DNA of 64,000 bases from Methanocalculus alkaliphilus (GTDB lineage Archaea; Halobacteriota; Methanomicrobia; Methanomicrobiales; Methanocorpusculaceae). Below are positions 33,213-42,630 of the stretch, piece by piece (the first letter of the stretch is position 1; every line of letters starts with the position of its first letter). Under the pieces are notes generated by a model. The model worked only from the letters and a program-made list of their open reading frames with translations. It searched no databases and was not told where the DNA came from. The translations under genes and the position numbers were made by a program. Location: positions 1 to 64,000 of the forward strand of contig NZ_JALJYG010000003.1 in assembly GCF_024170505.1 (NCBI RefSeq), read 5' to 3'.

Positions 33213-33692
33213 TCACTTGTCTTGTGTACAGACACAATCTGAGCATAAAAACCTGATCGTCATATCACCATGCACAAGATCACCGATGATCTTCTTGGCA
33301 CCACCGAAGAATATGACCCGTCTGCATGTGGAGCACCGTTTCGGAAGTATCCTCTCCATCCTCGAGAGATCCGCATCAAGCGCAAACCGGGTGTTCTCAC
33401 CGGGGACGGCCGGGCATTCGCCCTCCTCATCGATCCTGGAAAGGAGTCTGTATACCTGAAGCGGATGCGCTCCATACTCCTGGAATTTTCTAAAGAGGAA
33501 ATACTGCAGCACAAGCCATGATAATTCTGACCGCTCGATGCTGTCATCAAACTGGATCTCTTCCTCTGAGGCATCAACATCACCGACTGATGAACCACAG
33601 AGGGGGCAGTCACCGCCGACGAGCTCTTCAATATAAACTTCTTCACGACACCCAGGGCATGTGGTGTGGCGTGCGTGTGTACGATATCCCAT
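33213..33692 (-). CDS. Zinc-ribbon protein of unknown function
   Basis: A 159-residue protein with two likely zinc sites: CPGCREEVYIEELVGGDC with PLCG near the N-terminus, and CSTCRRVIFFGG with a later CSDCVC near the C-terminus. The middle part is acidic and helical. The ATG at 33692 gives the cysteine motif close to the start; a further upstream start at 33716 is possible. It lies 28 bases upstream of the fluoride riboswitch on the same strand. Whether it belongs to the same transcript is open. Confidence 0.68.
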   Translation of the reverse strand: MGYRTHARHTTCPGCREEVYIEELVGGDCPLCGSSVGDVDASEEEIQFDDSIERSELSWLVLQYFLFRKFQEYGAHPLQVYRLLSRIDEEGECPAVPGENTRFALDADLSRMERILPKRCSTCRRVIFFGGAKKIIGDLVHGDMTIRFLCSDCVCTQDK

Positions 33693-33716
33693 ACCTTTCT
33701 CTCCGGACTCAACCAT

Positions 33717-33890
33717 TCCTATTCAGCATGCTCATCTGGGCCGGTATCGCCGGTACCACACGCCCCCGGTAGACAGGGGGTTCCGTTCAGTGATAGATCT
33801 TTGTTATTAGATCATATAAATATATTTCTCTATGCAAAATAGGACTTTCATTTCAAAAAATGGATATTTTAAATTTTTACGAATATATAA
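33717..33890 (-). promoter_or_regulatory. Promoter and GC-rich leader before the zinc-ribbon gene
   Basis: On the minus strand, AT-rich sequence at about 33812-33832 (atatatttatatgatc) could be a TATA box. It is followed by a leader with a hairpin of five C-G pairs (33763-33781) and a second GC-rich dyad with GGTACC and GGTATC. The leader does not match the fluoride aptamer. The part near 33835-33890 is very AT-rich and lies after the copper ATPase stop. Confidence 0.35.
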
Positions 33891-36326
33891 TCAATTTACC
33901 ACCTCAAGCTTCTTTGCTGGTGGAGTATATCCCTTCAGGAGAAGGGAGAGAGAGACGATGGTGACAGAGGAGAGCGCCATGGCAAGACCGGCATACTCAG
34001 GCCGGAAAGTAACCCCAAAGAACGGGGTAAGGAGCCCGGCTGCAATCGGGATGAGAAGAATGTTATAAATAAAAGCCCAGAAGAGATTGCCCCTGATCCT
34101 CCCCATCACCTTTTGTGAGAGCTGGATCGCGGCCGCCGCATCAATGAGATCATCATGCATCAGAACGATCCCACCGGTCTCAACCGCTACATCGGTTCCA
34201 CCTGATATGGCAATGCCGACATCGGCCTGTGCAAGCGCCGGAGCATCGTTGATCCCATCACCGATGAAGGCGACAACACCCCCCTGCTCCTGAATTCTCT
34301 GCACCTCCAGAGCCTTTCTGTCAGGGAGAACACCGGATAATATCTTCGAAATACCAACCTTCTCACCAATGACACGGGCAGTTCGCTCATTATCACCTGT
34401 GATCATCACCACGGCGAGCCCCATTTCCGTGAAAGCTTTCACAGCAGTTGCTGAGGTTGGTTTGAGGGGATCGGTGATGGCAAAGAGACCGGCATACCGC
34501 CCATCCACAGCAACGAGCGGAACGGTTTTGCCTTCATTTTCCAGTCGAACCATCGAACCGAGAGCCTTCTTTGGAATAGAGACCGAGCGGCTTTCCAGGA
34601 AGGCACGGGTACCAATCATGACGGACTGGCCATCTATCACTCCCAGAACTCCCTGGCCCCCTATCGTCTCAAATCCGGTCACATCTCCGGCAGCAATTCC
34701 GGCTCTCCCGGCCTTCTCTGCTATCGCCGTTGCCAGAGGATGAAGGGAGAGTTTCTCCACAGACCCGGCAAGATAGAGGAGGTCGTCTTCGGATCTCCCG
34801 GAAGGAACGACATCAGTAACGACAGGGCGGCCCATCGTCAGGGTGCCGGTCTTATCAACAGCAACAGTGGTGATCGCACCGGACCGTTCCAGTGTCTCGC
34901 CGCTGCGGATGAGAATACCAAGTTCGGCACCCCTGCCGAGACCGACGGTGATCGCCGTCGGGGTCGCAAGCCCGAGCGCACATGGACAGGCGACGACAAG
35001 GACGGAGATGAGTGCCGTCGTTGCAAAGAGGAGTGTTTCACCGAGGATAACGTACCAGAGAAAAAACGAGACGGTGGCGATCAAAAGGACAAAAGGTATG
35101 AAGATTGAGACAACGGAATCCGCAATCCGCTGAACAGGGGGTTTTGTTCCCTGCGCCTCCTCAACCATCCGGATGATCTGTGCAAGAACGGTATCCCTGC
35201 CGATCCGTGTTGCCGTGACGGTGAGGGTTCCGCTGGTGAGGATCGTTCCCCCAATAACCTCGGATCCATCCACCTTCATCACCGGGACCGACTCACCCGT
35301 CACAAGAGATTCATCAACTGACCCTTCACCCTTTATTACAATGCCATCAACGGCGACAGCTTCCCCGGTTCGGACGAGGATCTGATCTCCGGCCTGGATC
35401 TCATCTGCTGGGACCTGTATCTCTGTACCATTCCGAAGCAGGGTCGCTCTCTTGGGCTGGAGCGAGATGAGGGACCGGATGGCTTCGCCTGTCCTGCCTT
35501 TGGCACGTGCCTCAAGGTACCTGCCGAGGGTAAGAAAGGCAGCAAGCATGACAGCCGTCTCATAGAAGTTGAATTCACCTGTAAGGAAGATATTAAAGGT
35601 CGATAGGACACTGGATCCATAAGCGGTTCCGATACCCATCGCATACATAACATCCATATCAAGGATGCCATTGGAGAGGGAACGTACTGCTGACCGGAAG
35701 ATGGGATAGGCAAGGTAGAGGAAGAATGGGGTCGAAACCAGGAAGAAGAAGTACGGCATCGGGAGGGGGAGCGGGGGGTGGAGATACATCACAAGTATCA
35801 GAACGGCAGAGACGGCAAACCCGATGATCGAACGGGTGAGTTTCTCTCGGAGATCCTTCTCCTGTGCTGCCTGCTCCTCCTCTGCTCCTTCATCACCAGT
35901 GCTATGGGCGGTATACCCGGCAGAGGTGATCGCTTTCTTCAGCTGATCAACCGATATAATGCCAGGATGATAGCTGATGGTCGCCTGTTCGGTTCCGAGA
36001 TTAACAGATGCTGAAACGACACCGGGGAGTGAGGAGAGGATCTTCTCAACCCCCGCCGCACACATCGCACAGGTCATCCCGCCAATACGAATGGTGATCG
36101 TCTGAGCTGCAGGGGTGAAGCCGGCTTTTTTGATCGCTTCTTCTATCTCCGGTAAGGGAATGGTCTCTCCACCCAGTACAACCCGTACCTTTTCGGTGGC
36201 GAGATTCACGGTGACGGAATCGACGCCCTCGATCTCTGATACGGCCTTCTCCACCGCGAGAGCACAGCTTGCGCAATGCATCCCGACAATTCCAATATCA
36301 ACTGCCTTTCTGTTCTGATCGGTCAT
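33891..36326 (-). CDS. copA: Copper-exporting P1B-type ATPase with two metal-binding domains
   Basis: An 811-residue heavy-metal pump. Two N-terminal HMA domains carry GMHCASC and GMTCAMC. About eight membrane helices follow, with the transport-site motif ACPCALG, the phosphorylation motif DKTGTLT, actuator motif TGESVPV, the P-domain GDGINDAPAL and the nucleotide-domain HP in LSLHPLA. CPC together with the NxxxP-type end of the last helices indicates copper(I). It follows the ferritin gene by 33 bases on the same strand, suggesting joint expression in metal stress. Confidence 0.95.
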   Translation of the reverse strand: MTDQNRKAVDIGIVGMHCASCALAVEKAVSEIEGVDSVTVNLATEKVRVVLGGETIPLPEIEEAIKKAGFTPAAQTITIRIGGMTCAMCAAGVEKILSSLPGVVSASVNLGTEQATISYHPGIISVDQLKKAITSAGYTAHSTGDEGAEEEQAAQEKDLREKLTRSIIGFAVSAVLILVMYLHPPLPLPMPYFFFLVSTPFFLYLAYPIFRSAVRSLSNGILDMDVMYAMGIGTAYGSSVLSTFNIFLTGEFNFYETAVMLAAFLTLGRYLEARAKGRTGEAIRSLISLQPKRATLLRNGTEIQVPADEIQAGDQILVRTGEAVAVDGIVIKGEGSVDESLVTGESVPVMKVDGSEVIGGTILTSGTLTVTATRIGRDTVLAQIIRMVEEAQGTKPPVQRIADSVVSIFIPFVLLIATVSFFLWYVILGETLLFATTALISVLVVACPCALGLATPTAITVGLGRGAELGILIRSGETLERSGAITTVAVDKTGTLTMGRPVVTDVVPSGRSEDDLLYLAGSVEKLSLHPLATAIAEKAGRAGIAAGDVTGFETIGGQGVLGVIDGQSVMIGTRAFLESRSVSIPKKALGSMVRLENEGKTVPLVAVDGRYAGLFAITDPLKPTSATAVKAFTEMGLAVVMITGDNERTARVIGEKVGISKILSGVLPDRKALEVQRIQEQGGVVAFIGDGINDAPALAQADVGIAISGGTDVAVETGGIVLMHDDLIDAAAAIQLSQKVMGRIRGNLFWAFIYNILLIPIAAGLLTPFFGVTFRPEYAGLAMALSSVTIVSLSLLLKGYTPPAKKLEVVN

Positions 36327-36359
36327 TCCGACTCCTGCAAAAAAGAAAAGATATCTGTA

Positions 36360-36845
36360 TCAGCGCTTCCCGAGATGGTGATCAAGCTGGAAGAGACCAC
36401 CGGTGGAGTCGCCGATCTTCTCAAGCTTGGCGACAAGTTCCGAAGCATTTGCCTCTTCCTCAACCTGCTCGGAGACGAACCAGTGAAGCATGACCTCCGC
36501 TGCATAATCCTTCTGTTTGATTGCCTCGGCCATCATCGCATTGATCATCCCGGTGACCTTCTGTTCATGTTCATACACCTCTTTGAAGAGCGCAAGCGGG
36601 CTTGCCCATGCATCCTTCGGCTTCTCAATAGCTGCCAGCCGGACCGTGCCGCCGCGTTCCACCAGGTAATCGTAGAGCTTCATTGCATGGGAGAGCTCTT
36701 CCTGTGCCTGAATTCTCATCCAGTGGGCAAAGCCATTCCAGGTCTCCTGTGAGCACCAGGCTGACATGGAGAGGTACAGGTATGACGAGTACAACTCCGC
36801 ATTAATCTGGTTGTTGATCAATTCTTCCATCTTCTGTCCGATCAT
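36360..36845 (-). CDS. ftn: Ferritin (iron storage)
   Basis: A non-haem ferritin of 161 residues forming a 24-subunit shell that oxidises and stores iron. Ferroxidase-site residues are visible in NNQINAELYSSYLYLSM (Glu, Tyr), QAQEELSHAMKLYDYL (Glu, His) and FVSEQVEEEANASEL (Glu, Gln). No haem ligand Met is apparent. The ATG at 36845 is used; a GTG at 36854 could add three residues. It has its own promoter with a dyad overlapping the expected transcription start and is followed closely by copA. Confidence 0.92.
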   Translation of the reverse strand: MIGQKMEELINNQINAELYSSYLYLSMSAWCSQETWNGFAHWMRIQAQEELSHAMKLYDYLVERGGTVRLAAIEKPKDAWASPLALFKEVYEHEQKVTGMINAMMAEAIKQKDYAAEVMLHWFVSEQVEEEANASELVAKLEKIGDSTGGLFQLDHHLGKR

Positions 36846-36867
36846 AACTATCACTCTTGTATTCTGT

Positions 36868-36889
36868 CTATGCCGCTCTGCGGCAATAG
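36868..36889 (-). promoter_or_regulatory. Inverted repeat at the ferritin promoter
   Basis: CTATGCCGC-TCT-GCGGCAATAG is a near-perfect dyad with one unpaired A. On the minus strand a TATA-like element (atatattataag, 36911-36924) lies about 25 bases upstream, so the dyad sits at the expected transcription start. It could be an operator for a metal-dependent repressor or a hairpin at the start of the RNA. Confidence 0.45.
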
Positions 36890-37014
36890 AACTCCATTAC
36901 CTCTCCCTACTTATAATATATTTCTCTGTGACACCATCTGGTGAGGAGCCGGTGACTCCATGATTGTACACAAAGGAATAATACGGGAGAACGACAATAT
37001 GTATATCTCTTCAT

Positions 37015-37089
37015 GGGCTTGTGGCTTAGCCAGGATAGAGCGTCGGGCTTCTAACCCGAATGTCGGGGGTTCGAATCCCCCCAGGCCCG
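37015..37089 (+). tRNA. tRNA-Arg, anticodon TCT
   Basis: A 75-base cloverleaf. The acceptor GGGCTTG pairs with CAGGCCC, and the anticodon stem TCGGG/CCCGA encloses CTTCTAA with anticodon TCT. The T stem GGGGG/CCCCC holds TTCGAAT. No intron and no encoded CCA. A TATA-like stretch lies near 36998-37008. Confidence 0.95.
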
Positions 37090-37307
37090 CTTCTTTTTCA
37101 TTTATCCTGTTACCATGCTCTTCCCAATATCAATCCCATGCCGTATGAGGTCGACCTTCTAAACGTACTATCGACTTTCGCTGTAAGGGTATCTCCACAA
37201 GGAATTGGGTGCAATTATCATTTCCTGCCGAACACACGCTTTTATGGGTCAGTATCTTCTGCATGCATTCCGAACAGCTTTTCATCCCTGAGATGTATTC
37301 TGTCTGT

Positions 37308-38507
37308 ATGCTCACCCCCCAGGAGATTGCCGATGCAGCGGATCTGATCCGGCCCCACATCCACAGGACACCGCTCGTCTATTCGCCGACATTCTCCGCA
37401 ATGACCAGCTGCGAAGTGTACCTGAAGCTCGAAACCCTCCAGAAGGCGGGATCGTTCAAGGTCAGGGGTGCGGTCCACTCGATACTCCGGAACCGAACAA
37501 GAATTGGTACTATAGGGGTGGTTGCGGCGTCTGCCGGGAACCATGCGCAGGGGGTTGCGCTGGCGGCTGGCATTGCCGGGGTGCGGGCGACGATCGTGAT
37601 GCCGGTCGGGTCCTCAGTTGCCAAGCAAGAGGCGACACGGGGATATGGTGCTGAGGTTGTCCTTGTCGGGCGGACACTCCAGGATTCGATCACCTATGCC
37701 AGCTGCCTCGCAGAGAGAGGAGCCTTTCTGATCCATCCCTACGATGACAGGGATGTGATCACTGGTGCAGGGACCATCGGATCTGAGATCCTCGATGAGA
37801 TGAGGGATGTGAACTATGTGATCGTACCTGTCGGTGGAGGAGGGCTGATCGCGGGGATCGCAGCTGCAGTCAAGGGTGCCGGGAGTCAAGCCCGGATTAT
37901 CGGTGTGCAGGCCGTGGCCTGTGACGCGGCATATCGTGCATTTGCTTTTGGGGAGCGGCAGCCTGTCCGACCCGGCCGGACGATCGCTGATGGGATCGCC
38001 GTCCCTATCGTCGGCGAGCAGCCGTTTCGGATCATCAGGTCATCTGTTGATGAGATTGGAACCGTCTCTGAAGATGAGATGATTCAGGCGATCCTCCTCC
38101 TCCTCGAGCGCAAGCACCTCGTGGTGGAAGGGGCGGGGTCGGCACCCCTTGCCTATCTCCTCTCCGGGAGAGCGGTATTTCCAAAGGGAAGCCGGATCGT
38201 GCTGGTCATCTCAGGAGGAAATATCGATCTTCCCCTCTTTCAGCGGGTGATCCACCAGGCGCTGGTGGCACGGGATCGCTCAATGACGATCTCGGTGGTG
38301 ATAGATGACAGGCCGGGATCGCTTGCGAAGGTGCTTGGCATCCTTGCTGGTGCCGGGGGAAATATCCTTGAAATTATCCAGAAAAGGGATGAGAAAGGAC
38401 TCCACCCGACCGAGATCAGGGTGGAGATAGAGATCGAGGTTCGCGGTGCAGATCACCAGCAGCGAATCCAGGGAGATCTCCTATCAGCCGGATACCGGCT
38501 GCGGTGA
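37308..38507 (+). CDS. ilvA: Threonine ammonia-lyase (threonine dehydratase) with ACT domain
   Basis: PLP enzyme converting threonine to 2-oxobutyrate for isoleucine synthesis. The 399-residue protein has the PLP-lysine motif KAGSFKVRGA, AASAGNHAQGVALAA, the phosphate loop VGGGGLIAG and, near the C-terminus, an ACT regulatory domain (MTISVVIDDRPGSLAKVLGILAGAGGNILEI). The ATG at 37308 begins the family N-terminus; an ATG at 37293 would add five residues. It is convergent with metG. Confidence 0.92.
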   Translation: MLTPQEIADAADLIRPHIHRTPLVYSPTFSAMTSCEVYLKLETLQKAGSFKVRGAVHSILRNRTRIGTIGVVAASAGNHAQGVALAAGIAGVRATIVMPVGSSVAKQEATRGYGAEVVLVGRTLQDSITYASCLAERGAFLIHPYDDRDVITGAGTIGSEILDEMRDVNYVIVPVGGGGLIAGIAAAVKGAGSQARIIGVQAVACDAAYRAFAFGERQPVRPGRTIADGIAVPIVGEQPFRIIRSSVDEIGTVSEDEMIQAILLLLERKHLVVEGAGSAPLAYLLSGRAVFPKGSRIVLVISGGNIDLPLFQRVIHQALVARDRSMTISVVIDDRPGSLAKVLGILAGAGGNILEIIQKRDEKGLHPTEIRVEIEIEVRGADHQQRIQGDLLSAGYRLR

Positions 38508-40508
38508 TCACCGGATCCGGGTGCCGGGCTCAACCTCCCTGTTCGGGATGAGAAGGGCGGCATCATCACCGGCGGCAAGGATCATACCCCTGCTCTCAAC
38601 ACCAAAGATGGTTGCAGGTTCAAGGTTTGTTACCATCACAACGAGGGTTCCCTCAAGCTCTTCGGGTTTATAGAAGGGTGCGATCCCCGAGACGACCTGT
38701 CTCTTCTCAGATCCGATGTCAACGGTAATCTTCAGGAGCTTCTTCGATCCCTTGATCGGCTCGGCGCCAAGTACCCGGCCGACACAGAGTTCCATCTTTG
38801 CAAATTCATCTATCGTCAGCATCTCTTTCTTCACCTCATGCCTCTCCTGCTTCTTCCTTGCTTCATCAACCCGGCGCGTAAAGGTCGCTTCGAGAACAGC
38901 ATACTGTTCATCATCAATCTTTTCAAAGAGCGGGGCGGCTTTCCTGAGGGTGACACCGGAAAGGGGAATATCTGCCTCATCCAGGTGGTGGCTGGCAAGA
39001 GGAGTCTCATGGCCGAGCATCTCCCAGCAGAGCGACGCCTTCTCCGGCATCACCGGCTCAAGGAAGAGGGCTAATGCCTTGACAATCTGGAGGCAGTCGG
39101 CAATGACCCCTTCAGCTGCCGCCCTGTCGGTCTTGAGGAGCTTCCATGGTGCGTTCTTCTGAATGTAGTTATTGCCAAATGTGGCCAGACCCATGATCGC
39201 ATCGACACCTGATTTGAACTCAAAAGCACGGAATGCAGGGTCAACAAGGTCGCGGGTCCTTCGTATCTCATGAAGGATCTCTTCCTTTGGAGGAGTTGCC
39301 GGTATTCCGCCGAGCTTCTCTTCTGCAAAATAGATGCTCCGGTACATGAAGTTGCCAAGGGTATTGACAAGCTCGTTATTCACCCGTTCCTGGTAGGCCT
39401 TCCATGAAAAGTTCAGCTCTTTGGTATGGCTTGTATAGCTGAGGAGATAGTACCGAAGGTAGTCTGCAGGAAGGTTGACATCGAGATAGTCCTCATTTGC
39501 CCAGACGACGTATCCCCGTGACTTTGAGAACTTCTGATCCTCGACCTTCAGCATCCCCGAGGCGACGACAGCATCGGGGGAGCCGTACCCGGCGGCATGG
39601 AGGAGGGCAGGCCAGAAGATGCAGTGGTGATAGATGATGTCTGATCCAATGAAATGGGTCACCTCACCATCACCGCACCAGAACCGGCGCCAGTCATCCC
39701 CATGGGCATTCGCCCATTCCTCGGTGAAGGAGATGTAGCCGATCGGGGCATCGACCCAGACATAGACGACAAGATCCTCATTCCCCGGGAAACGGACACC
39801 CCAGTCCATGGTCCGGGTGATGCACCAGTCATGAAGCTCGTTTTCGATCCAGCCGATGGCATAGTTCTTCGCATTAATTGTGCCATTGAGATCCTTGAGA
39901 TAATCAAGGAGATAATCTTTGAATGTGCTCAGTTTAAAGAAATAGTGCTCCTGCTGCCGTGTCTCTGCCTTCGTCCGGCAGACGGTGCAGGTCGGCTCAA
40001 GAATCTCGCCGGGTTCAAGATGCCGGCCGCATCCCTGGTCACACTCATCACCTCGTGCATGCTTCCCGCAGTGCGGGCAGGTTCCCTCGACATACCTGTC
40101 CGGGAGCGACCGTTTACAGGTGGTACAGTAGCTCTGATTGATCACCTCAGCGTAGACATATCCCCTATCGATCAGCCGTTTCACTATCGACTGGGTGCGG
40201 GCGTGATTGGTCGGATCATCAGTCATCCCGAAATGGTCGAAGATGACACCCATCTTCTCAAACGTCTCTTTAAAATGGGTATGGTATATCTCAGAGAAGG
40301 CTCTCGGGGTGGTGCCCGCCTCTTCTGCGGAGACAATGATCGGCGTCCCATGATTATCTGAACCACAGACGAAGAGGACATCCTCACCTGCCCGCCGGAG
40401 ATACCTGACATAGCAGTCCGCGGGCACATAGGTGCGGAGGTGTCCGATATGGCATAATCCGTTGGTATACGGAAGACCACAGGTGACCAGTTTCGGTTTC
40501 CCACTCAT
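38508..40508 (-). CDS. metG: Methionyl-tRNA synthetase
   Basis: Class I synthetase of 666 residues. The HIGH motif is CHIGHLRTYVPAD and the KMSKS motif is KFSKSRGYV. Two zinc knuckles are formed by CTTCKRS with CPHCGKH and by CDQGCGRH with CTVC. The C-terminal 110 residues form an EMAP/Trbp111-type tRNA-binding OB fold (FAKMELCVGRVLGAEPIKGSKKLLKI). It ends one base after the convergent ilvA and is divergent from the hypothetical gene at 40545. Confidence 0.96.
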   Translation of the reverse strand: MSGKPKLVTCGLPYTNGLCHIGHLRTYVPADCYVRYLRRAGEDVLFVCGSDNHGTPIIVSAEEAGTTPRAFSEIYHTHFKETFEKMGVIFDHFGMTDDPTNHARTQSIVKRLIDRGYVYAEVINQSYCTTCKRSLPDRYVEGTCPHCGKHARGDECDQGCGRHLEPGEILEPTCTVCRTKAETRQQEHYFFKLSTFKDYLLDYLKDLNGTINAKNYAIGWIENELHDWCITRTMDWGVRFPGNEDLVVYVWVDAPIGYISFTEEWANAHGDDWRRFWCGDGEVTHFIGSDIIYHHCIFWPALLHAAGYGSPDAVVASGMLKVEDQKFSKSRGYVVWANEDYLDVNLPADYLRYYLLSYTSHTKELNFSWKAYQERVNNELVNTLGNFMYRSIYFAEEKLGGIPATPPKEEILHEIRRTRDLVDPAFRAFEFKSGVDAIMGLATFGNNYIQKNAPWKLLKTDRAAAEGVIADCLQIVKALALFLEPVMPEKASLCWEMLGHETPLASHHLDEADIPLSGVTLRKAAPLFEKIDDEQYAVLEATFTRRVDEARKKQERHEVKKEMLTIDEFAKMELCVGRVLGAEPIKGSKKLLKITVDIGSEKRQVVSGIAPFYKPEELEGTLVVMVTNLEPATIFGVESRGMILAAGDDAALLIPNREVEPGTRIR

Positions 40509-40544
40509 CCGTATGCTTTTTGCGTGGGGACCGTATAAATTACA

Positions 40545-41285
40545 GTGTCAGATATGGTCAGACAACGAACGATCCCGGTACGATCCCTCGGATCCATGGT
40601 CACAACGCCTTCTGCCGGAGAGCTTACCGCATGGGCGAAGACCCGCACAGGCGTTGGGGGAGACCTGACGACGTTTCATCTGATGCGATCAGCTGAAGCG
40701 CAGGATTCTCTGGATCTTCCGGCAGCCGGGGGATGGTTTTACGGCGGGAGGGCAGCTGCCGCAACGCTTCCGGATGCCCCCGCAGACGAGGTGACTGATG
40801 ATATCAGGGCTGTGGAATCCTTTTTTAAGAATCCCTGGTGGTCACTCCCCTCCCCTGCATCGCTTTGGCAGGACCCGGATGAAGAGTACCTGCTCGGATA
40901 CCGCAGACTCCTCCGGACGATGCGGGATAACCGGGTAGCAGGCCATATCATCCTCTCGGAGAGGAGGCCGGCCTCTATTGAGCTTGAGTTTCTCACAGGC
41001 CGGCGCGTCCTCTGGCATATCCTCCGCCCCTCTGAAAAGAGCCTGGCTGGTCTCCTTGAGGTTCAGCGGGATATCGCCATCAGGCCGGAGATGCTGGAGG
41101 TACTTGAAGATCTGATGGGATCCTATACTGTCCGGACGATCATCGTCATCGATCCTGGAGAAGGAGATCTGAAAAGGGCAGCAGAGCTGGTTGATCCGGA
41201 TAATCTCCTGACCGGCGGGTATGCCCCGGCAGACCAGGCAGATTACTGGAGGGATCTTATGTCACGATCCATTCTGCCCCGATAA
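40545..41285 (+). CDS. Hypothetical protein
   Basis: A 246-residue soluble protein I do not recognise. Visible segments are TKTRTG-like basic N-terminus, a Pro/Ala/Asp-rich linker near residues 60-90, WWSLPSPASLWQDPDEEYLLGYRRLL, and a C-terminal alpha/beta region with TVRTIIVIDPGEGDLKRAAELVD. The start is uncertain: GTG 40545, ATG 40554 and ATG 40596 are in frame. Its 3-prime end overlaps the convergent DHH gene by 24 bases. Confidence 0.65.
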   Translation: MSDMVRQRTIPVRSLGSMVTTPSAGELTAWAKTRTGVGGDLTTFHLMRSAEAQDSLDLPAAGGWFYGGRAAAATLPDAPADEVTDDIRAVESFFKNPWWSLPSPASLWQDPDEEYLLGYRRLLRTMRDNRVAGHIILSERRPASIELEFLTGRRVLWHILRPSEKSLAGLLEVQRDIAIRPEMLEVLEDLMGSYTVRTIIVIDPGEGDLKRAAELVDPDNLLTGGYAPADQADYWRDLMSRSILPR

Positions 41286-42257
41286 CGACTCGGCAACATC
41301 GACGAAGCGATCAAAGTGAGCGGTCTTTCCAAAGAGAGCAAAAGAGATCTTATCCCAGAAGGTGAACGGGAATGATCCTCCTGAAGCGTTCGGATGGCCG
41401 CCGCCACCAAACTCCGCAGCGATGAGATGGCTCACCGGAGGCGCGGACCGGAGTGAGAATCGGCCGGTATCTGAGATGATCACCTCAATATCGGTCTTCA
41501 GCTCATCCCTGATCGCCGCTGCGGTCTCGCTTGGATAATTATAGAGGGGGGCAAATGCGATCCGGTACCGGCCATCACGGATCGTTGCCTTCCGGATACT
41601 CTTTCTGATGGCGATGGTCCTTTCTTTATCAATTGCGGCATAGGTCTCTTCAATCCAGTCATCAGTGAAGATCCCGTCCTGGAGCCGGTCACGCAGGGGG
41701 CGGAGGTTTTTATTGATCGATCCGATCTGTCCGAGGATGGCGGAGCGGGGGTCTTTGTGTGTCCAGAGATCATAGTCACAGACGACCCGTGCAATCTCAA
41801 CCGAGACGGGATCATCAGCGGCGATGGTACGGGCGACAAGGCCGCATCCGCAGGTTGATGAATCGACGGTGAGCTCCTCGGTATACCGGCTGATCCGCTC
41901 GATCTCTTCCTTCTTCCACCGATGGTGATCTCTCCAGACTATCTTCCAGCCTGCCGCCTTTGCCCGCCGTGCCGCCTCATCGACTCCTTTCTGAAAGCCA
42001 AGATCGGAGATGGAGAGGGTATCTCCGTTCCCGGGAACGTTGGCGATGGTATTGAGATTCTTTGTGAACCTTCCAACCGAGGAGAAGACGGTGAATATGG
42101 CATCGCGCCCATAGACCCTTCTGTGGATGGCGTCGGCGCCCGCGGCATCAAGATCGTTATGCGTCAGGTGAACGATGCCCGCCGTCCTGTTCCGAACCCT
42201 TTCCTCAAGGCCAGGTCCCTCTTTCTTCTCTTCTGGTCTGCCAAAGGGCCATCTCAT
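41262..42257 (-). CDS. DHH-family phosphoesterase
   Basis: Metal-dependent phosphoesterase of the RecJ/NrnA/PDE superfamily, 331 residues. Motif I appears as THNDLDAAGADA, the later Asp as ISDLGF, the DHH motif as WRDHHRWK, another Asp in VCDYDLWTH, and the DHHA1 end as FGGGGHPNASGGSF. It could be an oligoribonuclease or a cyclic-dinucleotide phosphodiesterase; the sequence does not decide. The ATG at 42257 is used; the frame upstream to 42317 looks non-homologous. Confidence 0.88.
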   Translation of the reverse strand: MRWPFGRPEEKKEGPGLEERVRNRTAGIVHLTHNDLDAAGADAIHRRVYGRDAIFTVFSSVGRFTKNLNTIANVPGNGDTLSISDLGFQKGVDEAARRAKAAGWKIVWRDHHRWKKEEIERISRYTEELTVDSSTCGCGLVARTIAADDPVSVEIARVVCDYDLWTHKDPRSAILGQIGSINKNLRPLRDRLQDGIFTDDWIEETYAAIDKERTIAIRKSIRKATIRDGRYRIAFAPLYNYPSETAAAIRDELKTDIEVIISDTGRFSLRSAPPVSHLIAAEFGGGGHPNASGGSFPFTFWDKISFALFGKTAHFDRFVDVAESLSGQNGS

Positions 42258-42398
42258 GCATATTATCTCTGTTCTTTCGGCTGATAAAGAGGGGCGATGG
42301 GGCGGGCTATCTGACATTCAGGATGGAAGGGTGGAGAGGAGAGGAGAGATCAAATCGGATGTATTAAATAGAGATCCTGCGTATATTGTAATCCCAAA

Positions 42399-42472
42399 GC
42401 CTCAGTAGCTCAGACTGGGAGAGCGCCAGACTGAAGATCTGGTTGTCCCCGGTTCAAATCCGGGCTGGGGCA
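42399..42472 (+). tRNA. tRNA-Phe, anticodon GAA
   Basis: A 74-base cloverleaf. The acceptor GCCTCAG pairs with CTGGGGC with one G-T pair. The anticodon stem CCAGA/TCTGG encloses CTGAAGA with anticodon GAA, and the T arm is CCCGGTTCAAATCCGGG. Discriminator A, no encoded CCA. TATA-like tattaaatag lies near 42362. Confidence 0.95.
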
Positions 42473-42630
42473 TCTTGGACTTTTCTTTATGATATAACCA
42501 TCGAACTCTGTTATTTCTGAACTATCTCTTTACGATTTCGGAAGAGAGAGATCAAACCCTCTTCGATCCAGTTCGAAAAAAATAAATCCACTTCTCCCAT
42601 CTGCATGTAGTGGAAATACGGAGGCAGGAG

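Noticed and set aside
33026-33235. 69-residue minus-strand frame over the crcB-operon leader
   Set aside because: It is read through the fluoride riboswitch and into the toroid protein gene in another phase.
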